From positions 62,001 to 126,000 of the forward strand of contig CAMYLT010000008.1 of NCBI GenBank assembly GCA_947259505.1: a stretch of DNA of 64,000 nucleotides, written 5' to 3'. Shown piece after piece: positions 7,808 through 15,092 of this stretch. The notes below the pieces were generated by a model. That model did not search any database. It was not told the origin of the DNA and saw only the letters and a program-made list of their open reading frames with translations. A program made the position numbers and the translations under genes. Within the stretch, counting starts at the first letter, position 1, and each line of letters starts with the position of its first letter. The stretch comes from an uncultured Porticoccus sp. Its GTDB lineage: Bacteria > Pseudomonadota > Gammaproteobacteria > Pseudomonadales > Porticoccaceae.

Positions 7808-8794
7808 ATGTTTAACGCACTTGTAATAAATAAAGCGGACAACGAATACACCACAACATTTTCCACTGTGGCAGAGTCTGATCTCCCCGAAGGTGATGTG
7901 AAGGTAGAGATTATCTACTCAACCCTAAACTACAAAGATGCTTTAGCTATTACAGGCAAGTCGCCTGTTGTTAGACGGTTTCCAATGGTGCCAGGCATTG
8001 ATTTTGTTGGACGAGTGTCAGAATCGAATCATAACGAGTACAAGGCTGGCGATTTAGTTGTACTTAATGGCTGGGGGGTAGGCGAAACTCATTGGGGCGG
8101 TTTAGCACAAAAAGCGAGCGTCAATGGCGATTGGTTAGTTCCACTGCCTGCATCATTCGACCCTAAGCTCGCGATGGCAATTGGTACCGCTGGATATACT
8201 GCGATGCTCTGTATCCTGGCACTTGAGCGTCAGGGTATTAAGCCTGAAATGGGCAAGATTTTAGTAACAGGCGCAGCGGGTGGAGTTGGCAGTGTGGCTG
8301 TCGCTATCCTTTCAAAATTAGGGTATGACGTGATCGCATTAAGTGGAAGGGTTGAAGAAGAGTCCGGTTTCTTAAAGTCCTTAGGCGCTAGCGAAATTAT
8401 TCACCGTGATGAACTTCAGCATCCAGGAAAGCCTCTTGCCAGAGAAAGATGGGTTGGTGCTGTTGATGTGGTTGGGTCGCATGTACTCGCCAACGCGTGT
8501 GCTGGAACCCAATATGGAGGAGTAGTTACCGCTTGCGGTTTAGCAGGAGGCATGGATTTTCCTGCGACCGTGGCACCGTTTATTTTACGGGGTGTCACGC
8601 TCGTCGGTATTGATAGCGTTATGTGCCCGAAGGATAAACGCCTAGAAGCGTGGAAGCGACTTGAAACCGATTTAGACGTTACGAAGTTGCAAAATATTTA
8701 CACTGAAATTGGGCTATCACAAGCACAAGGCGTGGCAACTGAGCTATTAGAAGGTAAAGTCCGAGGTCGAGTCATTGTCGATGTAAACCGCTAA
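7808..8794 (+). CDS. acuI: Acrylyl-CoA reductase (NADPH), AcuI/YhdH type
   Basis: This 328-residue zinc-independent MDR-superfamily oxidoreductase has the GroES-like N-terminal half (STLNYKDALAITGKSPVVRRFPMVPGIDFVG) and a nucleotide-binding motif VTGAAGGVGSVAVAIL about residues 155-170. It ends RGRVIVDVNR, as family members do. AcuI reduces acryloyl-CoA to propionyl-CoA, detoxifying the acrylate made from DMSP. No DMSP lyase or acrylate CoA-ligase is visible nearby, so in this window it is a stand-alone detoxification module with acuR. Confidence 0.9.
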   Translation: MFNALVINKADNEYTTTFSTVAESDLPEGDVKVEIIYSTLNYKDALAITGKSPVVRRFPMVPGIDFVGRVSESNHNEYKAGDLVVLNGWGVGETHWGGLAQKASVNGDWLVPLPASFDPKLAMAIGTAGYTAMLCILALERQGIKPEMGKILVTGAAGGVGSVAVAILSKLGYDVIALSGRVEEESGFLKSLGASEIIHRDELQHPGKPLARERWVGAVDVVGSHVLANACAGTQYGGVVTACGLAGGMDFPATVAPFILRGVTLVGIDSVMCPKDKRLEAWKRLETDLDVTKLQNIYTEIGLSQAQGVATELLEGKVRGRVIVDVNR

Positions 8795-8819
8795 TGGACT
8801 TACCCTGAAGAGGTGGACA

Positions 8820-8847
8820 CTCCTAAGCTATTCTTTGAGCATAGGAG
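8820..8847. repeat. Hairpin before the integrase remnant
   Basis: CTCCTAAGCT and AGCATAGGAG form a 10-bp stem with one mismatch and an 8-nt loop. There is no T-run, so it is not a clear terminator for acuI. It could be part of a mobile-element end. Confidence 0.3.
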
Positions 8848-8853
8848 AACAGC

Positions 8854-8949
8854 ATGCATAAACTGGTGACGCGGGCGGCTTCTGAGGCTGATATTCAAAA
8901 GCCGCTCACCTGTCATACGCTACGACATTCGTTTGCTACCCATCTGTAG
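8854..8949 (+). pseudogene. Integron integrase, C-terminal remnant
   Basis: Thirty-one codons from an ATG at 8854 read AASEADIQKPLTCHTLRHSF followed by ATHL and a stop. The block CHTLRHSFATHL is the box-II HxxR region of IntI-type tyrosine recombinases, and the preceding A..A.I.KP..C spacing also fits IntI. The catalytic tyrosine and everything upstream are missing. It lies at the far end of the cassette array from the other remnant (11026-11270), in the same orientation. Confidence 0.75.
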
Positions 8950-8990
8950 CCGTTATGTTTCCCGCTTAAATCTTTGAACATACTCATGAC

Positions 8991-9068
8991 ATGTAACGCC
9001 GCCAGCAGGGGCCGAAAAACCAGAGCAAAGCGGCGGTTTTTTGGTCCCTCTGGCTGGCCTTGTTAGCG
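8991..9068 (-). repeat. attC recombination site 1
   Basis: Read on the minus strand, the 78-bp element begins with the R'' core CGCTAAC, ends with the R' core GTTACAT, and has imperfectly paired inner arms (GGCCAGCC with GCTGGCGGC). The stop codon of the proline-rich cassette gene overlaps the R'' core, as is common in gene cassettes. Its length equals that of attC site 2. Confidence 0.65.
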
Positions 9069-9206
9069 CTTTGGTGGTGGTGCAGGCGGTGGTGATGGCC
9101 GCACATTAGTTGGTGGTGGTGGATTGGCATTTGCCCCTTCATTTATACCGCGATCGCTCGGAGGTCGAGGCGCAGGTGGTGGCGGATTAGATGATTTTTT
9201 AGACAT
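9063..9206 (-). CDS. 47-residue proline-rich cassette protein
   Basis: A short gene starts at ATG 9206, with GGGAG 8 bp upstream, and ends TAA at 9063-9065, inside the attC core. About 17 of its 47 residues are proline, in runs such as NPPPPAPRPP and PSPPPAPPPKR, separated by a SDRGINEGANAN segment. No membrane segment or known domain is seen. Its start lies 4 bp after the stop of the DUF6338-like gene, whose last codons supply its ribosome binding site, so translation is probably coupled. The two genes form one cassette. Function is unknown. A polyproline linker or adaptor for the membrane protein is one guess. Confidence 0.65.
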   Translation of the reverse strand: MSKKSSNPPPPAPRPPSDRGINEGANANPPPPTNVRPSPPPAPPPKR

Positions 9207-9209
9207 ATA

Positions 9210-9806
9210 TCACTCCCATGTTTTATCCATAAACTCTACCATTTGAACATCTCTGGCTGGTATTAAAATAGTATCTACACCCGTGAGAGGCATTTCTTTT
9301 CCATCAATTAACCACGATGCTTGCTGTATTGAAAAATGACCTTTCTCGGGGTTGGATGGCCATTCTTTAGGCCAGCCGTATAAACGCCGCTCACCATCCA
9401 AGTGCAAAACAACATAAGTAACTTTATTTGAAAATTCACCGTACCACTCAGATGGATATGAGGTCTCTTTTGAGGCCCCGATTTTGCGAATGACGGAATG
9501 GAACTTGTCGTTATTGGCAAAATACGCGAATAAAAGACCAAGAAATGCTGCAATGACAACTGAGACCACAAGCTCCGTATCCGCATCCCAAGCGCCAAGT
9601 GTCCAGTATTTTGACAAGTAGAAGGCCGCCGTTTTGTATAAATACACTCCTATCTGAACGATGAGTGTAAATATTAAAGCCTGTACAACGCGCTCAAATT
9701 GACTTGGTTTTACAAATGACGTGAAACCATAAAAGACCCAAGCAGCAAGGAACCCCGGCAGTAGATACCGTAAAAGTTGAACTAGATCAGATGCTAAGTT
9801 TTCCAT
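9210..9806 (-). CDS. DUF6338-like membrane protein (integron cassette)
   Basis: This 198-residue protein has three hydrophobic segments in its first half (about residues 9-28, 42-64 and 78-98: LLPGFLAAWVFYGF, ALIFTLIVQIGVYLY, VVSVVIAAFLGLLFAYFANN). A soluble C-terminal half follows, with SYPSEWYGEFS, YVVLHLDGERRLYGWPKEWPS and a final LIPARDVQMVEFM. From memory this matches the DUF6338 family, whose function is not established. The C-terminal part resembles a small beta-rich domain. It is flanked by attC sites on both sides and shares its cassette with a downstream proline-rich gene. Confidence 0.75.
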   Translation of the reverse strand: MENLASDLVQLLRYLLPGFLAAWVFYGFTSFVKPSQFERVVQALIFTLIVQIGVYLYKTAAFYLSKYWTLGAWDADTELVVSVVIAAFLGLLFAYFANNDKFHSVIRKIGASKETSYPSEWYGEFSNKVTYVVLHLDGERRLYGWPKEWPSNPEKGHFSIQQASWLIDGKEMPLTGVDTILIPARDVQMVEFMDKTWE

Positions 9807-9862
9807 AGAGCGTGGTGTTACCTACAAAAGGTAGACATTACACTGAACCTCATTAGTTGACT

Positions 9863-9940
9863 CGCTAACGCCCCACATAAACCGCGCGAGGTACGAGCGT
9901 CGGGCGACCGTAGGGAGCGAATTTAATGTGATTGTTATGC
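9863..9940 (-). repeat. attC recombination site 2
   Basis: On the minus strand the element opens with GCATAAC a few bases after the HEPN gene stop and closes with GTTAGCG. The inner arms AATCACATTAAA and TTTATGTGGGGCG pair imperfectly. It is 78 bp long and lies between the HEPN cassette and the DUF6338 cassette. Confidence 0.65.
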
Positions 9941-9943
9941 CTT

Positions 9944-10777
9944 TTAAGGGGCAAGATCTTCTTCATTTGGTATAGCTCTATTCTCGATGCATTTATGTAC
10001 AAGCATTTTTAATAGCTCTGCGGATTCTTCAACGGCCTGAGCTAAATCTCCCTTAACTTTAGAGCCGTGTACTGCTGATGACCTTGAGTTGTATAGTTTT
10101 TTAACTGACTCAAAAGTAACCTTACGCTCACTTGTATCTTCAGGATGTAGGAAGCGAGAAATATACAAGCTGATACGAAATCTGATTTCAGAACTTGCAC
10201 CGAACATGCATTCAATGCCGGCCCAGAGAACGGCCATTTTTATTCTTGGCATAGAATGCCAACGGTATGAAGCTAAGCAGTGAACAGCCGTTTGAAATTT
10301 CTCAATTTCTAATAGCTGTTGTGCGCCCTTAAAGTGCTCGCCAACCCAATCAATTTCATTTTCATTCAGCTTATATGGAGGCGTCTGCATAATCCCGTGA
10401 AAATTTAGATTTGTTGCATGAAGGTGGGTTTGTGCAGAAATAGAGCTTGCTTCAGCGTCTGATTGAAGATTAAACCCCACTTCAGTGTTAAAGATTGCGC
10501 TGAGGAGGAGGGCATCCCAAGATGCATTCCATGCAGCGGCCGCTAGCTCTTTTGATGTGGGTGCATGGATTTTGAACTGTGCAGTTATTCTAGGGATAAA
10601 TGCGGCAACAACCGCTATATCATCTGGACGCTTACAGGTAGCCACAGCCGTTTCAAAATCGAGATGGGAGGTATCCGCAGGGAGAAGTAATACATTATCG
10701 CCCAGCGAGATCTCACTAGGTACTTCAATACCACTAAGCAATATGTATGTGGTGTTTCCCTTGCCGATGACTTGCAT
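9944..10777 (-). CDS. HEPN-domain protein (integron cassette)
   Basis: This 277-residue protein has no signal or membrane segment. The C-terminal third is an ApeA-like HEPN fold. A helix AVLWAGIECMFG is followed by RFRISLYISRFL and then the candidate RNase motif Arg-x4-His in NSRSSAVHGSKVKGD. HEPN proteins of this kind cut RNA in toxin-antitoxin, abortive-infection and other defence systems. The N-terminal 160 residues are not recognised and may sense a trigger. It sits between attC-like sites and reads away from the intI remnant, as a first cassette should. A defence role is inferred from the fold and cassette context only. Confidence 0.7.
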   Translation of the reverse strand: MQVIGKGNTTYILLSGIEVPSEISLGDNVLLLPADTSHLDFETAVATCKRPDDIAVVAAFIPRITAQFKIHAPTSKELAAAAWNASWDALLLSAIFNTEVGFNLQSDAEASSISAQTHLHATNLNFHGIMQTPPYKLNENEIDWVGEHFKGAQQLLEIEKFQTAVHCLASYRWHSMPRIKMAVLWAGIECMFGASSEIRFRISLYISRFLHPEDTSERKVTFESVKKLYNSRSSAVHGSKVKGDLAQAVEESAELLKMLVHKCIENRAIPNEEDLAP

Positions 10778-10789
10778 ATTAATTACCGG

Positions 10790-10896
10790 GCATAACAGTC
10801 TGTTAATGAGGCCTTCGGCCTCATAATAATTATTAAAAGGCGGCCACTGTAATATATTAGAGTGGCGATCATGCCGCGTCTAACCCATTGTTATAT
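10790..10896 (-). repeat. attC-like or attI-region site 3
   Basis: On the minus strand, ATATAAC (10890-10896) opens and GTTATGC (10790-10796) closes a 107-bp segment. Its arms TAACAATGGGTTA and TAACAGTCTGTTA are similar, and it has strong inner hairpins (ATGAGGCC-TTC-GGCCTCAT and CCACT...AGTGG). It lies between the first cassette and the intI remnant, so it may be a terminal attC or part of attI. The inner hairpins favour attC. Confidence 0.5.
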
Positions 10897-11025
10897 TTGA
10901 TATTTAATTTGTTGTTCAGGCGAGTGCTCAAATAGGCTGGCCTGAAGATTATGGTTGGCCATTGATTTTGATAAAAAAGCGGCATGCTGTTCATATAAAC
11001 AGTATGTTTGAAAGGGAGTTCGATC

Positions 11026-11270
11026 ATGGCTGAGTCACCGTTCCTTGGTTCCATTAAAGAGTACATGCTGGTCAGGCGCTACTGTCGCCGTACCGTTCCA
11101 TCGTAACTGCACTGGATTAAACGCGATATCCTATTTCATGACAAGGCGCACCGATCGAGGCTATCTGAAGCCCATGCTGAGCAGTTCACACCTGGCCGGT
11201 CGATTGCCAGGTGTCAGCAGAGGAACCTCAGACCTTGCCTCGTTAGTACCTATCCTACGGTTACGTTTTG
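11026..11270 (+). pseudogene. Integron integrase intI, N-terminal remnant
   Basis: From ATG 11026 the frame reads MAESPFLGSIKEYMLVRR and so on, matching the IntI N-terminus (xxSPFLxSIRxxMRxRxY). An in-frame TAA follows at 11104, and the match continues in frame as LHWIKRDILFHDKAH. After about 11172 it shifts to another frame (VDCQVSAEEPQTL, like the IntI ...VSAxTQxxAL block). The gene is therefore broken by at least one nonsense mutation and one frameshift, and it is truncated at the ppiC end. It reads away from the cassettes, the classical integron arrangement. Confidence 0.8.
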
Positions 11271-11271
11271 A

Positions 11272-12072
11272 TTATTGAATTAAAGCCTCGCCCATCTCGA
11301 TACCTTCGATATCTGCTTCATCAATCAGTTGGTGGATATAGCGGCTGATGGCCAGGCGTTGGCGTATTTCTGCCAGGTAGGCGGCCACTTGTTCGCTGAC
11401 CTGTTCGTAGGGCAGTGGTAAGCCGTTAATTTTCCTTGCTACCAGCACAACATGAACCCCGTAACGGCTTTCTATGGGCTTGGGGGCTAATCCCTCATTG
11501 AGGGCAAATACCTGGCGTTCAAATTCCGGGGTGGTCTGCCCGCGGGTAAGTTGCCCCAGGTTGCCACCGGTTTCCCGCGAAGGACAGGCTGAAAATTGTT
11601 TGGCTAACGCGGCAAACTGACCGGGTGCCTGTTGCAGTTGAGCAAGCAGTGCCTCTGCGCTTTGTTGCGCCTGTTGAAAAGCGGGTTCATCGGTTGGATC
11701 GGCAGCGATCAGGATATGACTGACCTCCAGCAGGTCGGGGCTGCGAAACCTTTCCTCGTGGCTGTCGAAATAGCGGCGACATTCTTCCTCTCCGGGTACT
11801 ACCGCCGGTGCCTGTTGTTCCAGCAATGTACTGATCCGAGCTTCCTCGGTAGCGTCATCGCTGGTTTGGCATTTTTCTTCAGCCTGTTGCAGCAGCAGGG
11901 TGCGGATCACCAGGGCTTCCGCTGCCTTGCGGAGACCTTCTTCAGGGGACTGGGCCGGGTGATACTGCACTTCACGGGCAATATCATCGGCTGCAATCAG
12001 GGTGCCGTTAACCCGGACTTCCGGTATGTCTGTGGTCGTGTGGGGGGCTGTAGCGTGGGAAGGGCAACTCAT
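11272..12072 (-). CDS. Parvulin-type peptidyl-prolyl isomerase of the nar operon
   Basis: This 266-residue parvulin has the PpiC rotamase core at about residues 115-220 (EVSHILIA, GQFAALAKQFSACPSRETGGNLGQL, RYGVHVVLVARK). It also has a NifM-like N-terminal helical part (EEGLRKAAEALVIRTLLLQQAEE). No signal peptide is apparent, so it is probably cytosolic. I choose ATG 12072 because AGGAG lies 6 bp before it, while it abuts the earlier ATG at 12078. A parvulin gene follows narI in several Pseudomonas-type nar operons and is thought to aid nitrate reductase folding. A hairpin separates it from narI. Confidence 0.85.
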   Translation of the reverse strand: MSCPSHATAPHTTTDIPEVRVNGTLIAADDIAREVQYHPAQSPEEGLRKAAEALVIRTLLLQQAEEKCQTSDDATEEARISTLLEQQAPAVVPGEEECRRYFDSHEERFRSPDLLEVSHILIAADPTDEPAFQQAQQSAEALLAQLQQAPGQFAALAKQFSACPSRETGGNLGQLTRGQTTPEFERQVFALNEGLAPKPIESRYGVHVVLVARKINGLPLPYEQVSEQVAAYLAEIRQRLAISRYIHQLIDEADIEGIEMGEALIQ

Positions 12073-12106
12073 GTCCATCTCCTAATGATATGTTGGCAAA
12101 ACTATT

Positions 12107-12133
12107 CCCGGTGTCCGTCTGGCGGACACCGGG
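12107..12133 (-). terminator. Hairpin between narI and ppiC
   Basis: CCCGGTGTCCG and CGGACACCGGG form a perfect 11-bp stem with a 5-nt loop, 9 bp after the narI stop. The bases after it on the minus strand (AATAGTTTTG) are only moderately T-rich. It may act as a partial terminator or an mRNA 3'-end stabiliser that lowers ppiC expression relative to narGHJI. Confidence 0.55.
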
Positions 12134-12142
12134 TCTTGATGG

Positions 12143-12835
12143 TTATGAGGCTCTTTTCTGACGCACGATCTGGTAGTTCCTCAGCAGGTATTTCACCGGT
12201 GCCGCCAGGCCACTGACGATGTGAACCAGGCGGGTGAAGGGAAAGATCAGGAACAGGGTCATACCAAGAAAGACGTGGAGCTTGTACACCAGTGACACCG
12301 GCGCAATGGAGGCTGCGGCTTCCATCGGTTGAAGTATGACGAGTGATTGTGCCCAATTGGCCAGCATCACCATCACCGAGCCGTCCATGTGATGGCTTGA
12401 CGCAAAGATGGTGCTGAGGCCCAGAATCAGCTGGGCATAGAGCAGCACCAGTACCAGCAGGTCGGAGAAGCTGCTGCTGGCGCGAACTCTGGGATCACTG
12501 AAACGGCGGTGGATCAACATGGTCAGCCCAATGAAGCAGATGCCACCGAACAGTCCACCGGAGACCATGGCCAGCAGTTGTTTGTTGGGGGTGGAGATCA
12601 CATGGTGATAGATGAACTCAGGTGTCAACAGGCCCACCAAGTGACCGGCCAGCACAAACAGGATGCCGACATGGAAGGCATTGCTGGCCAGCCGCATGCC
12701 GCGGGTGCGCAATATCTGACTGGAGCCTGCTTTCCAGGAATACTGTTCGCGGTCGTAGCGGGCCCAGCAGCCGACCACGCAGACCAGCAGTGCCAGGTAG
12801 GGGTAGAGACCGAAAAGTAGCGTGTTGATATTCAT
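12143..12835 (-). CDS. narI: Respiratory nitrate reductase gamma subunit NarI
   Basis: This 230-residue cytochrome b subunit has five hydrophobic segments. It anchors NarGH on the cytoplasmic face of the inner membrane and takes electrons from quinol through two b hemes. Family features include the N-terminal FGLYPYLALLVCVVGCWARYDREQYSWKAGSSQ, the heme-ligand region NAFHVGILFVLAGHLVG, and KLHVFLGMTLFLIFPFTRLVHI near the C-terminus. It starts 10 bp after narJ in the narGHJI operon. Confidence 0.95.
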   Translation of the reverse strand: MNINTLLFGLYPYLALLVCVVGCWARYDREQYSWKAGSSQILRTRGMRLASNAFHVGILFVLAGHLVGLLTPEFIYHHVISTPNKQLLAMVSGGLFGGICFIGLTMLIHRRFSDPRVRASSSFSDLLVLVLLYAQLILGLSTIFASSHHMDGSVMVMLANWAQSLVILQPMEAAASIAPVSLVYKLHVFLGMTLFLIFPFTRLVHIVSGLAAPVKYLLRNYQIVRQKRAS

Positions 12836-12845
12836 GATGGCTTCC

Positions 12846-13535
12846 TCAATTTGCCCAGCGCACAGCTACGCTGTCGTTAGGGGATCGTTTTGGCGGTTGC
12901 GGCGCGGTGGAGGGACAACTGTCTCCGGCGCCAAAGGTGACCGCCTCCTCCTCCCAGATTTTGTCCAGTGCCTCGGGGGTGTCGTCGCGCTGCTCGCCAG
13001 CGGCTTTGCTGCGCAATTCCTCTAGGTCGACCGGCACACCGCTGATCATCAGCAGACTGTCAAACAGCGCATCGTAGTCTGACTCGCGCTCCCGCAGACG
13101 GGCACTCAGCAGCCCGAGAATATGGGCCACGTCCGCCAGTCCCTCGCGGGCCTCCAGGTCTGGCCGATGGGCCAGGAACTCCAGGTAAAGGGGAATAAAG
13201 TCCGGCAATTCCCGCACCTCGATGTGGTAGCCCAGGCTCTCGTAAAGCGCCAACAGATCCACCATGGCCTGGCCGCGATCGCGGGATTCACCGTGCACGT
13301 GTTCGAACAGCAGTAGCGACAGGGCGCGGCCCCGATCAAACAGGCCGGAGTACAGTTCCTGGGCATCCATCAGATCACCGTCATAGATCTGGTGTAGCAG
13401 ACCCGTGAGGCGCTGGCGCATGGCGGGAGATATCTCCCGCGAACCCAGAATGGCTGATTCCATCTCTGCTACCTGTGCCTGCAATTCAGCTTTTGGGTAG
13501 TCCATCAGCCGGGATATGACTTTGAGAATATCCAT
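12846..13535 (-). CDS. narJ: Nitrate reductase assembly chaperone NarJ
   Basis: This 229-residue acidic helical protein is of the NarJ/TorD chaperone type. It binds the NarG N-terminus and controls molybdenum cofactor insertion and membrane docking. Recognisable segments are SRLMDYPKAELQ at the start, SLLLFEHVHGESRDRGQAMVDL about residues 93-114, and DFIPLYLEFLA. The gene starts 3 bp after the narH stop. The C-terminal 40 residues are low in pattern and probably disordered. Confidence 0.93.
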   Translation of the reverse strand: MDILKVISRLMDYPKAELQAQVAEMESAILGSREISPAMRQRLTGLLHQIYDGDLMDAQELYSGLFDRGRALSLLLFEHVHGESRDRGQAMVDLLALYESLGYHIEVRELPDFIPLYLEFLAHRPDLEAREGLADVAHILGLLSARLRERESDYDALFDSLLMISGVPVDLEELRSKAAGEQRDDTPEALDKIWEEEAVTFGAGDSCPSTAPQPPKRSPNDSVAVRWAN

Positions 13536-13538
13536 ACC

Positions 13539-15080
13539 TTATTTCTCCCATACCTGGACGGTCTGGATCACATCCCGCCGGGTGGTTTTCTTGGTGCCGA
13601 ACAGATTGATGTCGGACTCGCCGGTGGAACAGCCGTTGCCGAAGGAGAAGCCGCAGCCGCCGCGCTCGGCGAAGACTTCGGACATGGCTTCCTCGCGGTG
13701 GGCGGTGGGAATCACGTAGCGGTCTTCGTAGTTGGCGATGGCCAGGTAGCGGTACATATCCTCCACCTGCAGGGCGGTGAGGCCCACGTCGTCAAGGGTT
13801 TGCTGGTCGTCGAAACCTTCGACAATCTGCGCGCGTTTGTAGGCGCGCATCGCCAGCAGGCGTTTCAGTGCCAGCAGTACCGGCGCCTCGTCTCCAGCAG
13901 TGAGCAGGTTGGCCAGGTACTTGACCGGAATGCGCAGGGAGTCCACGTCGGGAATAATGCCGTTCATGCCTACGTGGCCAGCCTCAACCGCGGACTGAAT
14001 CGGCGACAGCGGCGGCACGTACCAGACCATCGGCAGGGTGCGGTACTCCGGGTGCAGCGGAAGCGCCAGTTGCCAGTCCACGGCCAGTTTGTAGACCGGT
14101 GACTGCTGGGCGGCCTCGATCACGGAGTCCGGGATGCCGTCTTTCCGCGCTTGGGCGATGACTGCCGGGTCGTGGGGATCGAGGAAGATTTCCAACTGCT
14201 TCTTGTACAGGTCCTGTTCCGACTCGGTGCTGGCCACTTCGAGGATGCGGTCGGCATCGTAGAGCAGCACGCCCAGATAGCGGATGCGGCCCACACAGGT
14301 TTCCGAACAGACAGTGGGTTGGCCTGCTTCAATGCGCGGATAGCAGAAAATGCATTTTTCCGACTTGCCGGATTTCCAGTTGAAGTAGATCTTTTTGTAG
14401 GGACAGCCGGACACGCACATGCGCCAGCCGCGGCATTTTTCCTGATCGATCAGTACGATGCCGTCTTCCTCGCGCTTGTAGATGGCGCCGGAGGGGCAGG
14501 CAGCCGCACAGGTCGGATTCAGACAGTGCTCGCACAGCCGCGGCAGGTACATCATGAAGGTATTTTCGAACTCGCCGTAGATGTCCTTCTGGATGTTGTC
14601 GAAGTTGCGGTCGGCACTGCGCTTCTTGAACTCGGTGCCGAGAATTTCCTCCCAGTTGGGGCCCCACTCGATTTTCTCCATGCGCTTGCCAGATATCAGC
14701 GAACGGGGCCGCGCGGTGGGCTGGTGTTTGCCCAGCGGAGCAGTGTGCAGGTGCTGGTAGTCGAAATCGAAGGGCTCGTAGTAATCGTCAATTTCCGGCA
14801 GATCGGGGTTGGCGAAAATGTTCGCCAGCACCCGGAACTTGCCACCAATTTTCGGATTGATGGAGCCGTCGCGATTGCGCACCCAGCCACCGTTCCACTT
14901 GTCCTGGTTTTCCCACTCCTTGGGATAGCCGATGCCGGGCTTGGTCTCAACGTTGTTGAACCAGGCGTATTCCATGCCCTCGCGAGAGGTCCAGACATTT
15001 TTACAGGTGATGGAGCAGGTGTGGCAGCCGATACACTTGTCCAGGTTAAGCACCATCCCTACTTGTGAGCGTATTTTCAT
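13539..15080 (-). CDS. narH: Respiratory nitrate reductase beta subunit NarH
   Basis: This 513-residue iron-sulfur subunit carries electrons from the NarI hemes to NarG. All four cysteine groups are visible: CIGCHTCSITC at residues 16-26, CEHCLNPTCAAACP near 184, CRGWRMCVSGCP near 217, and CIFC near 244. The Trp in the third group (CxxWxxC) marks the [3Fe-4S] site typical of NarH. The length is normal. It lies 12 bp after narG. Confidence 0.97.
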   Translation of the reverse strand: MKIRSQVGMVLNLDKCIGCHTCSITCKNVWTSREGMEYAWFNNVETKPGIGYPKEWENQDKWNGGWVRNRDGSINPKIGGKFRVLANIFANPDLPEIDDYYEPFDFDYQHLHTAPLGKHQPTARPRSLISGKRMEKIEWGPNWEEILGTEFKKRSADRNFDNIQKDIYGEFENTFMMYLPRLCEHCLNPTCAAACPSGAIYKREEDGIVLIDQEKCRGWRMCVSGCPYKKIYFNWKSGKSEKCIFCYPRIEAGQPTVCSETCVGRIRYLGVLLYDADRILEVASTESEQDLYKKQLEIFLDPHDPAVIAQARKDGIPDSVIEAAQQSPVYKLAVDWQLALPLHPEYRTLPMVWYVPPLSPIQSAVEAGHVGMNGIIPDVDSLRIPVKYLANLLTAGDEAPVLLALKRLLAMRAYKRAQIVEGFDDQQTLDDVGLTALQVEDMYRYLAIANYEDRYVIPTAHREEAMSEVFAERGGCGFSFGNGCSTGESDINLFGTKKTTRRDVIQTVQVWEK

Positions 15081-15092
15081 TGTGATGCCTCC

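Noticed and set aside
10869..11066. 65-codon minus-strand frame overlapping the intI remnant
   Set aside because: It is antisense to the clear IntI N-terminal match and runs into the attC-like element; no protein similarity is apparent.
11045..11278. 77-codon plus-strand frame in another reading frame of the intI remnant
   Set aside because: A shadow of the broken integrase gene; the IntI-like residues are found in the neighbouring frames.
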